This document shows positions 9,244 to 21,521 of a stretch of 64,000 bases of DNA, piece after piece. Numbering within the stretch: position 1 is the stretch's first letter; each line of letters begins with the position of its first letter. A program made the position numbers and the translations under genes. Location: contig NC_081413.1 of assembly GCF_030272615.1 (NCBI RefSeq), positions 19,480,285-19,544,284 on the forward strand, read 5' to 3'. The stretch comes from Cryptomeria japonica. Its lineage: Eukaryota > Streptophyta > Pinopsida > Cupressales > Cupressaceae. Under the pieces are notes generated by a model. That model saw only the letters and a list, made by a program, of their open reading frames with translations, was not told the DNA's origin and did no database searches.

Positions 9244-11634
9244 ATGCCTGTTCAAATCAAAAGCTCTTCTAATTTTTTGGACAAAAGTAAGAATCTCATG
9301 GATACCTTAGCTCCAATTCCCATGGCTGCCTATGCTCAAATGCTTCAAGATATAAAGAAAAAAATATATGACATGGAAATCCAACAAAATAGATCAATGA
9401 CTCCATTTGAAAAACAAATGTATGATATCAAGTGTGAGAAACTTCAAGAAGTGCTAAAATGATTATGTGATTTGTCAAGCAAATACCAACAAATGATTGA
9501 CAATCAAAAGCCAAATCTCAAACAAGCTCACAAGACACCTTCACCAAGACAAAAAGACATCTATTCCCTAGATAGACAGTTTACACCTTTGGGGCAATCT
9601 ATTGAGTCCGCTTTGGAAGAGCTTATTAAGAACAATCTTATCATATTGCCTAAAAAGACCACATGGGGATGGGAAATTATGAGTAAGTACTGTGCATATC
9701 ATAGACAAAATGAACATAAGACTTCACATTGCATAGAATTAAAACATAAGATTCAAGATCTCATTGATAATGGTGTCATTGAAATTGAAGATCCTAATGA
9801 CTCACCTAAAGAAAAAGAAGGAACTACTTCTAAGCATAATCTAAATCATGAACCTATGTCTAGCAAGGCTCCATATGTAGCCTCCATCCCTTCCATGATG
9901 CCTTCATCACCTGAAACTTCTCAGCAACAATCCATACCATCTCCTTCAAACAATGAAACTTCTCATGTTGACCTTCAAGGTCTATTTCCTATGAAAATCC
10001 AAGTTAATGCCAATATTGATACAAGTTCCTCTAAAGATTTAAAAATCCTAGATCCTATGCCATCATACACTTCAATTCCAAACGTACCCACTCCAAAGAG
10101 TCCCACTCAAAATACTTCCCCATCATGCCAAAATATGGAGATCTTCCAAGAATCCCCTATGCCTATGCAAAATCCTATCCCTTCCTTAGAAGTGACTCCA
10201 TGTCAAGAGGATAATCTGGAAAATAAAAAAATAAGTCCTACCATAAATCAAGATCAAGACACCAAAACTCTTCAATCCCATCTAATGATTGAAAGAGATC
10301 CTATTCTCCTAGAATCCCATGATGATCCCCTTATACCTTTCCATTTCTTCCAAGATGATCCCCTTCCATCTCAAGAGCAAATAATCCTTTCAAATCCCAT
10401 TCCTAATCCATTTCCTAAGCAAGATCATGATGCCTCTTCCAACTTTTCAAACGATCCTATTCAAAATGAAGAGTCAAACACCCTTCCTACTTTATCCAAT
10501 GGTCCTCTTCCACGTCAAGATCAAAGTATCCCTTCACCTTCTTGTCATAATCCTCCATGTTCACCTCAAGAGTCCATCATGCCCATAAAGCCCTCTCACG
10601 ATCCTATTATTCCTTGCAAGACACCTCCACCTCAAAATGAACTTGCCTTTAGCATCCAAAGTAAGAAGAAACCCTTTTTTAAAAAGATCTTTCAAAGCAT
10701 GCATTATCAAAGAAAAGGGTTAGACATTCATGGACAAGGCATATTAGAACCCCCTACTATAAAAGAAAATCTTGATTATAATGGCTACATTTCTCACTCT
10801 CAAGATGTTGGTATCCCTCATAAATCCTACATTTCTCCAATTAAATCCAAATATACATTTGCCCCATCATCACTTCCATCCATTCTAGGTTCCTATATCC
10901 CTCCATCCCTTATGAAGGATCAACAAAGGAACACCTCTTCGAGTACCTTCCATCCATCTAAAAGACCTCCATATCATTCCTATCTCTCCATGCATCTCCC
11001 TCCAAGCAATTTGGATGCCAAGCATAAAGGTCATAAGTCAAGCAATCCACATGTATTCGAGGATCAACATGTCCCATCTAATCGACATGTCAAAACAAAG
11101 AAAAATATGATCCAAAAAGGAAAAGAAAAATAAAAAATGCCACAAAGGCCCACAAAGAAAGAAGAAAAGTCAAAATTTATATGGGTTCCTAAGGCACTTG
11201 TACAAGCAATGTGCTCTAAGGAACTACAAAAGCATGAAAAATCAAAAACCATGTGGATCCCTAAGCGGCTGCTTTAAGCACAACAGTCTAAAGAAAAATC
11301 AAAATTGGCATCCAAAATTGTTGTTCCTCCATCCAAACCTTCTGAGTCTATTCCTCCATCCAAACCTTCTGAGTCTATTCCTCCATTACCTCCTTCATCC
11401 ATTTTGGGTTCTTATGCCACAAAATTTGTAATATTTCCTCCATCCAAATCTCAAAATTTGAGATTCACTTCTCCTCCATATGTCCACCATCCCTCAAGGT
11501 GTGTGCCAATGTTGATCTTTTCAGCATTTCCATCTATCGATACACAATTCTCCCAACATCCCATCCATTATCCAACACCTCTTTTCACTCTTCCATCCCT
11601 CTTATCTAATCCTTTGCAGAAATCCTTGGCCTAG
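9244..11634 (+). pseudogene. Gag-like, Pro/Ser-rich ORF of T1
   Basis: One reading frame of about 797 codons runs from ATG 9244 to 11634, broken by TGA at 9460, TAA at 11131 and TAA at 11276. The N-terminal part has a short helical region (PIPMAAYAQMLQDI). Then comes YCAYHRQNEHKTSHC followed by LKHKIQDLIDNGVI, the CxxH zinc-binding segment typical of Tat/Athila-type Gag or Gag-Pol linkers. After this the protein is low-complexity, rich in Pro, Ser, Asp and Gln, with repeated DPI and PSP words. Near the end come IWVPK and MWIPK repeats and SILGSY. T2's ORF (43850-46735) is homologous over this second half. Such a protein could bind the element RNA, but its function is not known. Confidence 0.75.
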
Positions 11635-11847
11635 TTTCATTTCATTAGCCTGCCAACATCTTTGAGCATACCTTCATAGCCATGGTCTATTGCAACTCAT
11701 ATTCTAAGGGTACCATCCAAAGCAGCGAGGTGTTGGGGTCCTTCTTCCATCCCCTATCATGCCTCCATTATCTTCCAAAAAAAAAATGATGAAAAAAGTG
11801 AAAAAAAAAAACAGAAAAAAAAGTAAAGAGAAATGAATTCGTCCTTG
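11635..11847 (+). other. T1 segment downstream of the ORF
   Basis: Non-coding. It holds CCAACATCTTTGAGCATAC, also present after the T2 ORF (CCAACGTCTTTGAGCATAC near 46779). It then has an A-rich run leading to AGTAAAGAGAAAT, which precedes the hairpin pair in all three elements. Confidence 0.5.
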
Positions 11848-11915
11848 TGTGAAAACCACTTCTTGTGGCGCCTTGGGCAAGTACCATGATGAAAACCTGG
11901 CAAACAGGCATCATG
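11848..11915 (+). other. Conserved tandem hairpin pair (T1, copy 1)
   Basis: The first hairpin has the stem CCAC/GTGG around TTCTT. The second reads CATGATG, AAAA, CCTG, GCAAA, CAGG, CATCATG, so both the 7-base outer arms and the 4-base inner arms pair perfectly, with AAAA as a one-sided bulge. GGGCAAGTAC separates them. T2 and T3 carry the same pair with altered stem bases. Confidence 0.7.
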
Positions 11916-12499
11916 CATAATCCATTATCATTTTGCACTTTACACTGGGGGCAAGTTCCATCCATGTACATCCATCGATTATCCTTCTTTCTCCATTATC
12001 CTTCATCCTCCATTATCCCTCATTCTCTCTATCTACATTCATATCCCTTTTCCACATTTGATCTTGACAAGGTTAATGATCTTTGCAGGCTTCATGTGTC
12101 CTATCTATTATATTTGATCCAGACCCTTTATCTCCTATCCATTGCTTGCTTACATCCATCATTACCACCTTTGATCTTGATTATCCTATTTGTCCCCTAT
12201 CCAAATCTATCCCTTGATCTTGATCAACACTATGGACAAAATGCAAAAATATGCTTTCCACAAACCTCTTGACATGGCCACTTATTTGGACCATATGGCT
12301 TCGTTGCGCTATATCCTTGCTTTACATCGCTAAAATCCTTGCTTTACATCGCTAAAATCTTTGCTTTACATTGCTATATTTGGACCCTATGCTTGGAATA
12401 ATGTTTTGAGATAGTCCTTGAAAGCATCCACCATCATTCACTTATCCATTCATGTACTCAAAATCCCTTTTGCCTTGCTAGACACTAGGGACAAACATT

Positions 12500-12640
12500 A
12501 AAAAATCCTAAAAATCAGAAAAAGTATTGAAGAAATCCTAAAAATTAGAAAAATGTCTTGGAGAAATCATAAAAATAAAAAAATGTCCTGAAGAAATCCT
12601 AAAAATCAAAAAAAGTCCTGAAGAAATTCAAAAAAAAAAA
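12500..12640 (+). repeat. A-rich tandem repeat of T1 (about 32-base unit)
   Basis: About four units of a sequence like AATCCTAAAAATCAGAAAAA followed by GTCCTGAAGA. Similar arrays are at 47690-47935 in T2 and 60530-60650 in T3, always downstream of the hairpin pair or near it. Confidence 0.8.
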
Positions 12641-12667
12641 GAAAAAGGAAAAAAAGAGAGAAAATGC

Positions 12668-12757
12668 CCTGGTGAAAACCTGGTAAACAGGCACCTTGGT
12701 AAAAAAAATTATATATGAATTTCTGCCAAGCAGGTGAAAACCTGGTAAACAAGTGCC
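12668..12757 (+). other. Second conserved hairpin pair of T1
   Basis: GGTG, AAAA, CCTG, GTAAA, CAGG, CACC (12671-12695) repeats the architecture of the first pair. A weaker copy follows at 12731-12757, where CAGG has become CAAG. T1 therefore carries four hairpins. Confidence 0.6.
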
Positions 12758-14970
12758 TCTTGTACTCAAGCACTCCATCTATCAACGCAACATTGGCATT
12801 CCCACTTTCATGCATATTTGCTTTCGCGTGTACATATTTCAGTCACTTTTGTGACATCCTAGTTCATTGGAACCCTCATGGCTTGAAATTGATCATTGTC
12901 TTAATCTTAGGTAATCAACAAGAGCACATTACATGTCCTAAGTAGTGTCAACCAAGTCAATCTTACATCAGTGCAACTTAGGTCATCCACTCCGAGTCAG
13001 TCACCTGTCTCCTGACTACTAAAGAGTTTTATCAATGAGTTAACAAGCAAAACAACATAACTGAAAATAATCACTAAGTTGTTTGAGCTATGCATGAAAA
13101 TTTTCTTTGTGTGTTGTCTTTTATATTGGTTTTCGATTATTATCCCTCTGAGTAACTCGAGGAAGTCTATCTTGACTAAGAGGAGCAAGGATTGGGGGCA
13201 TAATATTTTCTTGTTTGCTGCTTGAAGGAATGATCCCAATGATCTGGAAACATCTAAATTAGCTGGGTATCTGTGATAAGAGCCTTCACATCAAGGTGGA
13301 ATCACCTCACATACCTTGACTCTGCTTATTTGAATACTATAGGGAGGTTCCCATCATTTCTTTGTTGGTTTTGAGGGAATTTCTTCATTGTGCAATCCAC
13401 GTCCATGCGTAATCTGTCCAAGGATATGAACGAGAAAAAAAGGTCATTGTAGACAAGATAATTAATATTGCACATGAAAAGAAATGAACTCTATTCTACC
13501 TGCTATAATTGTAAAACGCTCAATGATGACAATTAATCTGTTCAAATCCAGTGACTAGGTTTAGGTTACATCTCATTTTGCATTTCATTTTGCATCCTGT
13601 GAATTTAAAGTGATTTCGGTATAGTAACAATTCTTTCTCTTTATCTTTTGAATGAGAGTTGGAGCATCATTATTTCTTCACTAAGTGGTCTCTTTTCATC
13701 ATTTCTCCGATCGAGTACTTGTGTTTTGAGATGTTAGCTGCATACATGAGCATTTCATATAGCTTCATACATTCACTATCATTCATTTCCACTCATATTA
13801 TTGCATAGAAAAATGAAAAGATTGCATCATTCACTATCACTCATTTACATTCATCTTATTGCATTGAAAAAAAACAAAAAAACATTTGCATAACTAGTTA
13901 CTCATTCTCCTCATTTATTTGCATATGAAAAGAAACAAAAATAGACATCCATGATCATTTGCATTTATTCATCTATACTGAAAGGAAATGCATACATATA
14001 GAATAAAGCATATAGAACAACATCTCATAACCAATCAACACAAGTACGATGAAATCAAATCACGAGCTTGTAAATCGGCTGTCTTGAGTCCATTTTCAGG
14101 ATCGAAATAAAAAATCGAAATCATTTTGCTAGTCAATTTTAGAATTTGGACCACTTAGTGCTCTTTTCATCAAATACTCTTTCTTCAACTTTATGCTCAA
14201 TTTCAACGCAAAATTTTCAAAAATTCCTCTAAATCAATTTATGCTCAAATCATTTTCATCACTCAAAATTGCCTATCATCATGTACCCTCGCTATCTTTC
14301 GATTTCACTCCCGAGGGGGCATACTCATGACCTTATGACCTCACATTCTTCAATGTCAATAAAATTTTCAAATCTTCATCGAAAGTCGAGCAAATAAAAA
14401 TCTTTTCAACTAAAGAAAAACATCAAATAAGATCTCAATCTCTAGGGGCATATCAGTTTCATCGCTTCATATCAAGTTGATATTTGTCTTTTATTTGAAT
14501 CAATCTCTTTACGTTAATCAGTTCCATTGCTTTTCATCAAGCTAATTTTTCATTTAAACTCAATCAAGGGTTTAAAGAGTTTCTTTGAACATGCTAAATC
14601 TAAACAAGTGTTACGTTTTATTCGTTTCTTGATCAAGCTGAATAGTTTATCTTCATCGTATCTTGATCAATCAAGTTCAAGATCAATTTTTATCATCACT
14701 CATTGTATCTAAGTTCAATCAAGTTCTAGATCAGTAAGATCCGCTTCTTTATCAATCAAGTTCAAGTTCGGTATCTTTTGTTTTCTATCATTCCCAAATT
14801 CAATCAAGTTCTAGAACAGTATCACATTAATCAGACTTTATTCAGCTTTGTCACTTCGAATCAAACTAAACACCTCACTTTTTTATGTAGTTCGTGATCA
14901 ATCAAGTTTAGAACTGACATCTCCTAGACATCAAATTTTCTTTGAACCAATGCGTTGCTCGCACATTAAT
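12758..14970 (+). other. T1 3' non-coding region
   Basis: No credible coding frame. Around 13140-13210 it shares words with T3 near 61580 (GTAACTCGAGGAAGTCT, AGAGGAGCAAGG). Repeated ATCAAGTTCAAGATCA-type words fill 14500-14900. CCCGAGGGGGCAT at 14310-14322 is a second purine-rich tract also present in T3, with a close form in T2. Confidence 0.5.
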
Positions 14971-14971
14971 T

Positions 14972-14985
14972 CAAAGAGGGGCAAA
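14972..14985 (+). other. Polypurine tract of T1
   Basis: CAAAGAGGGGCAAA directly precedes the 3' LTR start TGTAATACC. The same tract precedes the 3' LTRs of T2 and T3. Confidence 0.92.
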
Positions 14986-16096
14986 TGTAATACCCTAAAA
15001 ATGGTCATGTAAACCATGGGCCCCTAATCTCGACAACGTCACCAAGGTCCTAACCAAAGGCAATTAAATAAATCTTGAGCACACAATTAATTCCTAAATT
15101 CATCAAATGTCACATGGCAAAATCAATCCCTCAATATTAATTAAATATTTATTTAATTAATTAAATCATTCCAAGTAAATCATTTTAAACAATTATCTTA
15201 TTTATTTTAATTAAATATCCTAGCATATTTAATTAAATAAATCAATTTGCCATTAAATCTTCAAAAAAGGAAACAAATCAAGAAAGAGGAATTAATTCAA
15301 TTAAATAAATCAATTATGAGCACAAATCTTCAAAAATGGAAATAAATCAAAAAAGGAATTAATTGACCAAGAAAGGAATTAATTGAGAAAAGATATCATT
15401 TGGAAACAATCTTGAAAAACAAATTAAAAATTGATAAATAATCTCAAAAAAAGCAATTAAAACAATTAAATATTAAAATTGAATGAAATAAATAATAAAT
15501 CAGTTTTTTCCTTATTTTATCTTAATTTTAGTTCAATTTCCTTTAAATCAGTTTTTTCTTGATTTAATCTTAATTTTAGTTCAATTTCCTTTAAAACTAA
15601 CAAAAGCATCCAATCACATCAATTCACCTGGATTGTGCTTCCTCTTGGAAAATCTTGACCGCTCATCATCAGTTGATTTTAGTTGTTGGTTTCTTTCTGA
15701 ATTTTCTATAAATTCAGGATCATCTCTCATTCAAAGAGAGGCTAGAGAATATATTGTTATTATACTATTTTTGCTCTAGGCAATTGCATATTAATTGTTT
15801 CATATTGATTAAATCATTTAGCTTAATATTGCTTAAATCTTGTTAGATTAATATTGCATCCATCTACCATTCATCATGCTCATATAGATTAAATCCTTCA
15901 TCTTGATGTTGTCTAGTCACTGGTATTGCTAAATAATCTGAGAGCAATCTTATACTCGCATCTTTTAGAGGGCAATGGGTCAATTTGCTATGGTTTTAAT
16001 ATTCACGATTATATCTATCTAACCATGCATGTAATGACTTGGTTGAAGTGTTGTGTCTTGTAGATACATATTCCAGGTTCACTTTTCACACACACA
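14986..16096 (+). repeat. 3' LTR of T1
   Basis: It is 1111 bases, the same length as the 5' LTR, with scattered substitutions. It ends in CACACA before the GATAC duplication at 16097-16101. Confidence 0.92.
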
Positions 16097-16101
16097 GATA
16101 C
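16097..16101. repeat. Target-site duplication GATAC, right of T1
   Basis: This matches 6081-6085. The bases that follow (CACTATGATAGGG) continue chromovirus A's primer site and LTR. Confidence 0.93.
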
Positions 16102-16106
16102 CACTA

Positions 16107-17327
16107 TGATAGGGAGATTGCTAGCTAAGTGCTCAAAAAACCAATTTTGGTCAAGAAGCTACAATAGGAAACAAAAGTATTGTTTGTGTCTGCTCCTTAT
16201 GTTTGCAAATACAAAGTTCAGTTACAATAGTCAGACCTCCCTACAAGACTTCACCATCAACCACCCTTTTTAGTGAAAGCCCACACCCTTGCTCAAACTT
16301 ACTCCAATTCCTCACTTCACCCATCTACACATTTCCCAATCCCTGGTTCTCTTGACATTTAACTTATTTTTTTTAGTGTGCATTAGGCAATTCCAACATG
16401 GTCAGCTAGAGGCAACAAGGTTTTACTCAAAATTTGACAACCAACTTAGTTTAAGGCTCATAGCCCTTAGCTTAATCAACTCACCAACCAAAGGTCAAAA
16501 CCCCCAAATGAGACTACACATTGTCCCAAGGTCTCAAATGTCTCTTGTTTCTTTATTTTAGAGTGATCTCACAAAGTTTTATAAGTCCCAAATTCCTCCT
16601 TGCAATCGGGTTCATGCTTCTTGACAAAACAGTCAAAAGGGCTACTAGCCCGTGGAGGCGTAATTGGCCTAGTTTTGCTCACCCTTCCCAATGATGGCCA
16701 AATCCCCCCATGAATTTGTCTTGGATTCCAATTTAGAGGTCTAGGCTCAAGGATTTTTTTTGGTCTTAGGCTCCATCAACCAGGTTTAGTTGTTGTCCAC
16801 AAATTTGGGCTTAAAAGTAGGGTTTTGGAGGGTTTTGGAGTGTAACCATTGTGTTTGGATCCTTGTTCACCACTACAAGTGCCTAGATCTTTATAGGACC
16901 TCTGTCATGTCTTCAACATGTGTCCCCTTCCTCTTCAATACAAACATTATGCCAAACACTTGGCAAACATCTGAGAAAAGAGGTGAAATGCCACTGTCAC
17001 TGTTAAAACATTGCCCTTTTACCAGTTAACTACTGCTACATCTTTGGACCTTCATAACAAGGAGTTTGAGCTAGAAATATACCTCAATGAGGTCTGCAAA
17101 ACACTAATTAATCTTCCTATTACATTTCCTTCATAGTTATAAGGCTTGGATAATGCTTTTGAAGCATTCCGTTAGCATTTTGACAAACACAAATCATAAA
17201 ACAACTAAATACAAGGATTGGTAAAACTTGCAAATTACAAGCTTGTCAACTATTGAAGTTGAACCAAGCTAACTTTTAACACTTCTCAGACTCCTTTCTT
17301 GGCATCTTTAACACTCCAATGTATTCG
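16107..17327 (-). repeat. 5' LTR of chromovirus A, first segment
   Basis: It begins TGATAGGGAGATTGC like both LTRs of B and aligns with 17328 onward for its whole length. It stops at GTATTCG, where B is inserted, and resumes at 30710. Homology to the intact LTR is continuous across the junction. Confidence 0.9.
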
Positions 17328-19470
17328 TGATAGGGAGATTGCTAAGTAAGTGCTCACAAGGCCAATTTGGTCAAGCAGTTACAATAGGAAACAAAAGTAT
17401 TGTTTATGTCTACTCCTTATGTTTGCCAATATCAAGTTTAGTTGCAGTATTCAGGTCTCTCTACGAGTCTTCACTAACAACCTCCCTTTTTGGTGATAGC
17501 TCACACCCATGCCCAAACTTACTCCAACTACTCACCTCTCTTATCTACACTTTTCTCAATCCCTGGTTCTCTTGACATTCAATCTATTGTTTTTAGTGTG
17601 CATAGGGCAATTCCAAAATGGACATGTAGGGGAAGCAAGGTTTTATTCAATTTTGACTACCAACTTAGTTTAAGGCTCATAGCCCTTAGCCTACTCAATT
17701 CACCAGCTAAAAGTCAAAACCCCCAAATGAGGCTACACACTATCCAAGGCTCCAAATGTCACTTGTTTTAATATTTTAGAATGTTCTCACAAAGTTTCAT
17801 GAGCCCAAAACTCCTTCTTGCAATCGGGTTCTATAAAGTGTGTGTTATGCAATCAAAAGGGCTACTAGCTTGTGGAGGGGTAATTGACACCTTTTTACAC
17901 CCTGCCCAACGATGGGCTTCTCCTCCAACAAACTTGTTTTGGATGGTGTTTTTAAGGTATATGCTAGTGGATTTTTATGGTTTAGGCCACTGTTAGTGCA
18001 AAATGAGGACTGTCCACTATTTGTGGAATAATTGTAGGGTTTGGTAGGGTTTAGACCAAGGAACATAGAAAAATCTTCCCAACTTCACCAATCAAGCCTA
18101 CAAATTGGCTCAAAACTTCTGCCACACCAACATGAAGCCTTCCCTAGCTACTGCCTTGCAAACATAATGCCAAACACTTGGCAAACAACTGAAATGTCAC
18201 TGTCACTGTTAAAACTACCCCTTTACCAGTCAATCTACTGCTACATCTTTGGTCCTGCATGACTAAGAGTTTGAACTAGAAAGATACCTCAATGAGTTCT
18301 ACCAAACACTAATCAATCTTCCTATTACATTTCCTTCATAGTTACAAGGCTTGGTTAATGCTTTTGAAGGATTCCTTGAGCATTTTGACAACTCAATTCA
18401 CAAAATAGTGAACTCACTATTTTGTTTAGAAAATTGTTAAAACTTGAAAATTACAAACTTGTCAACTATTGAAGTTGAATCAATTTAACATGTAACACTT
18501 CTCAAACTCCTTGCTTGGCATTTCTAACACTACAATGCATTTGTTTACAAGAGTTTGAGTTTTCAAGAAGGTTATTAGTCAAGTTCCCAAAACTTGTCTA
18601 ATCTTCACTCAAATTTTTCCTCCAAACATACTTCCAATTCAAAAAGAAATATTTACACAATGTACATGCATGAATCAACTTGACCCAATCCATTTTGGTG
18701 GGAACCCAGGCCTGGATTAGTCAAGTTGTGGCATTTTCCAACTCCAAACCCTTGACAGGGCAACAAACACACAAAATGGAAGAAATTTTATTACACCAAC
18801 TTGAAAAATAAAAACCAATACAATGGTTACTTAAGGAGAATTGAATAATCAAAATAACCACTTCCCAAAAGGTACAGTATGGACACAAGTGCTACAATAT
18901 AGATTATTACTCCAAGGAAGGAAAAACCATAGAAAAGAACCAGAATTTCATCTTTCTTATTGAGTTTTCTTAATCATTAAAATTACCAACCTTATTCGAG
19001 GAAAAGATAGGTATTTGTATAGTCCATCCAATTATTTATCAAGCCCTATATAGACAGGAGGCTTTCACAACTGCATTCTTCAAGAAAAACCCAAAAATGA
19101 CAACTCTGACAACTTTTTGCAAGCCCAAATGACAACATTTCTTGCTCCAAAAGACATTTTTGACAATATAACCTTATCAACCTATCTAAAAACCTTATAC
19201 ATTCTTAAAAACACTTATCAAACATGTTTCAATGCTTTGGAAAACATTAGAAGACCTTTTTGGCAATTTTGCACATTTTTGCCAAAAATTGTCAACTCAA
19301 AGCCTGAAAGGCAAAACTTGACTTCTTGAACCCAAAATGAGATCAAAACCACTAAAAATGACACACAACAACCTAAAACAACATTATAAACCTAAAAAAA
19401 GACATTACAAACATGAAAGCATTAAATACTCAAAAATGAGAGTTTTACTCAACTAAGTGCTCGTGCACCA
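17328..19470 (-). repeat. 3' LTR of chromovirus B
   Basis: It is 2143 bases, read on the minus strand from TGGTGCACGAGC to CAATCTCCCTATCA. It abuts the polypurine tract at 19471. Short open stretches inside it are not conserved genes. Confidence 0.9.
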
Positions 19471-19485
19471 TACTCCCCCCAAAAC
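19471..19485 (-). other. Polypurine tract of chromovirus B
   Basis: On the minus strand GTTTTGGGGGGAGTA immediately precedes the LTR start TGGTGCACG. Confidence 0.88.
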
Positions 19486-19529
19486 AAAGAAGTCATGTGA
19501 CTCCTTGAGGAAGAAAAGAAGAAAGGATG

Positions 19530-19975
19530 CCAAACTTCTAAAATTTAGTTTTAGGTATCCATGTGGCCTCTGAGATAGTCTTATCCTTCCATTTGATTAG
19601 ATGCTCCATGTAGGTGTGATTCCTTGTCTTTTTGAGAATCCTGGAGTCTAGAACCTGTTCTACTTGGGGAATAGAAAGAGAAGGGAGAGAGATAGATCAT
19701 AAAGGGATTGTGCAACATCTAAAAATATTTGAATCTCCTCATGTGGCTGCCCTTTGAAAGTAATCAAATCTACAACATTAAAAATGGAAGACAAAGAAAC
19801 ATCAGTAGGCAAATCAACTTTGTAAGCATTAGACCCATACTTAGCCAACATAGTGCAAGGACCTATTCTCCTCATCTGAAATTTTCTTGGAACTCCCTTT
19901 TGTAGCCTTGCCTTTTTCAAATGAACCATCACATAATCTCCTATGGAAAACTAAACATCTCTCTTTGTAACATCC
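19530..19975 (-). pseudogene. Integrase C-terminus with chromodomain (chromovirus B)
   Basis: The minus strand encodes GDYVMVHLKKARLQKG, then the GPY/F module as RRIGPCTMLAKYGSNAY and IFNVVDLITF. After a frameshift comes a chromodomain: VEQVLDSRILKKTRNHTY, then LIKWKDK and EATWIPKTKF before a stop. The VLDSR, LxKWK and ATW signatures are those of plant chromoviral integrases, which use the chromodomain to target histone-marked chromatin. The catalytic core is missing because of an internal deletion near 20085. This fragment places A and B in the chromovirus clade. Confidence 0.88.
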
Positions 19976-20085
19976 ACTCTTTCCTTGACTTTTTGGGAGG
20001 TTTCTTGGAGAGCTTTTCTCACTTGCTCATGAACCTCCTTCATGGATTGAGACATGTCATCTACTGTTCCACTCTTTAGCCGCGA

Positions 20086-20200
20086 GTTCTAAATCATAGG
20101 AAGAGTACTTTTTATTGGCATCATTCAACTTCTCACTAAACAATGCAACTGGTCTATTTTCCTAACTCAAAACGGCTCCTACAACAATATTACTAGCATA
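20086..20200 (-). pseudogene. RNase H fragment between two deletions (chromovirus B)
   Basis: The minus strand reads [10 protein letters not shown], a stop, ENRPVALFSEKLND and KKYSSYDLEL, matching A's RNase H. Its left neighbour is integrase C-terminus and its right neighbour RT before YLDD, so two separate deletions bound this piece. The junctions are at about 20085 and 20200. Confidence 0.85.
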
Positions 20201-20502
20201 AACTTTCCAATGAAATCATGTAAAACTTCATTCATGATTCGCATGAATGTGCTGGGAGCATTAGAGATTCCAAATGGCATGAAAAGCCACTCACAAAGAC
20301 CCTCATTCATTTTGAAAGTTTTCTTCCATTCATCACCCTCTTTGATTCTTATCTGATGGTAACCACTCTTCAAGTCAATCTTACTGAAATACTATGCACC
20401 CCCCAAAACAATCCATCAAATCCTCTATCTTGGGTATGGGAAATCTGTATCTGATGGTGATCTTGTTTATGGCTCTAGAATCTGTGTAAAGTCTCTATGT
20501 TC
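20179..20502 (-). pseudogene. RT fragment of chromovirus B, left of C
   Basis: It encodes [19 protein letters not shown] and [13 protein letters not shown] and stops at LHDFIGKF, losing the YLDD box to the deletion. The in-frame TAG before YFSKIDL is the same as in A. C splits RT between here and 26519. Confidence 0.88.
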
Positions 20503-21397
20503 TGTTGGAAAAAATGGTGTCTCAACCTTGCATTTATGCGAGGTTACAATTTATAGTAAGTTTTCATTTGAGCACGAAATGGTGCGAAACTCTCCCTGAA
20601 GCTTCTAGTTGGCTAGATAAGCATTCCGGTAAAAATGCGTTGCAAGGTCACAGCTAGTTTTGAAGATATTAAAGTTTTCGTCTTGGAGGGGTGCAATAAA
20701 ATATTTAAACTTAATTTTGGGGACTTTAGAGGCTCTGAAATGCCCTGAAAAGTGGTCGTAACCAGCGAAGCGGGTTACGAGGTGATAGAGCACTTCGCGA
20801 GCTTTCTGGCGCTTCAAACGGTTCGTCAATCGGACACCCGGTTCTCAAGTTATGGCCTCCGGAAGTTTGTACTCCTGAAATAGGAAAAATAATTTGTATC
20901 GGATACATAAATGAGCTAGAAAAAGGGAGCGACACATGTTGATGTGTGTTTTAACATGTCATAGGGCATCTAGAAGGGAGATAAGGTCGGCTACACCTTA
21001 TTGGGTGATTTTAGCCCATGGTTTTGTAATACCATTTGACGGTTTCTTGTATTGTATCTCCTATTTATGAGGTGTGTGAGATAGAGGTTGGGTGTAAGAG
21101 TCTTATGGCTATTGAGTTGCCTCTAAATCTCTGATTAGTGGTACTCCTGCGAAAAGCTTGCTCTGCAAGTATGTTGTCATTTGTTTTTGATTGCTGAATA
21201 AAATATTGAGCTGCTTTTGGAGGGTGGGGTTTTTCTCCCGAAAGGGTTTTCCCCACGTAAATCATTGTGTTGTGGTATGAATGCTATTATATCTATTTCT
21301 ATTTTCTGTAACTGTTGTAATGATCTGAAAAAGTTTTGCATTACCCTCCTCTCAAGGTTAGTGTAGGAAGTTGTTTCCGCTACTTAACTTCCTTACA
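20503..21397 (+). repeat. 5' LTR of C
   Basis: It starts TGTTGGAAAAAATGG and ends CTTCCTTACA. The primer site follows after two bases. Confidence 0.94.
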
Positions 21398-21399
21398 AG

Positions 21400-21411
21400 T
21401 GGTATCAAAGC
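21400..21411 (+). other. Primer-binding site of C
   Basis: TGGTATCAAAGC is complementary to the initiator Met tRNA 3' end with one mismatch (AAAGC for AGAGC). Confidence 0.88.
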
Positions 21412-21521
21412 CTGATCACCTTTGGTTTCAATTGTGGGCAGTTGGGTTTTTTGAACTAATCCAGATTTGAGTGGGAGCTTGTGCAGAAGACACTTTTTGA
21501 TCTTGTCGCAGGAATATTCAG

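Larger units (their letters stand above)
6086..16096 (+). mobile_element. T1: large pol-less Tat-type LTR element (LARD-like)
   Basis: T1 spans 10,011 bases with two 1111-base LTRs (TG...CA) that differ at a small number of positions, and perfect GATAC duplications. It has a tRNA-Lys primer site and a clean polypurine tract. Its one long ORF carries a Tat-type Gag signature. No protease, RT, RNase H or integrase is recognisable anywhere in the internal 7.8 kb. It is therefore a large retrotransposon derivative, mobilised by an autonomous Tat relative if at all. It shares structured non-coding motifs with T2 and T3. Confidence 0.9.
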
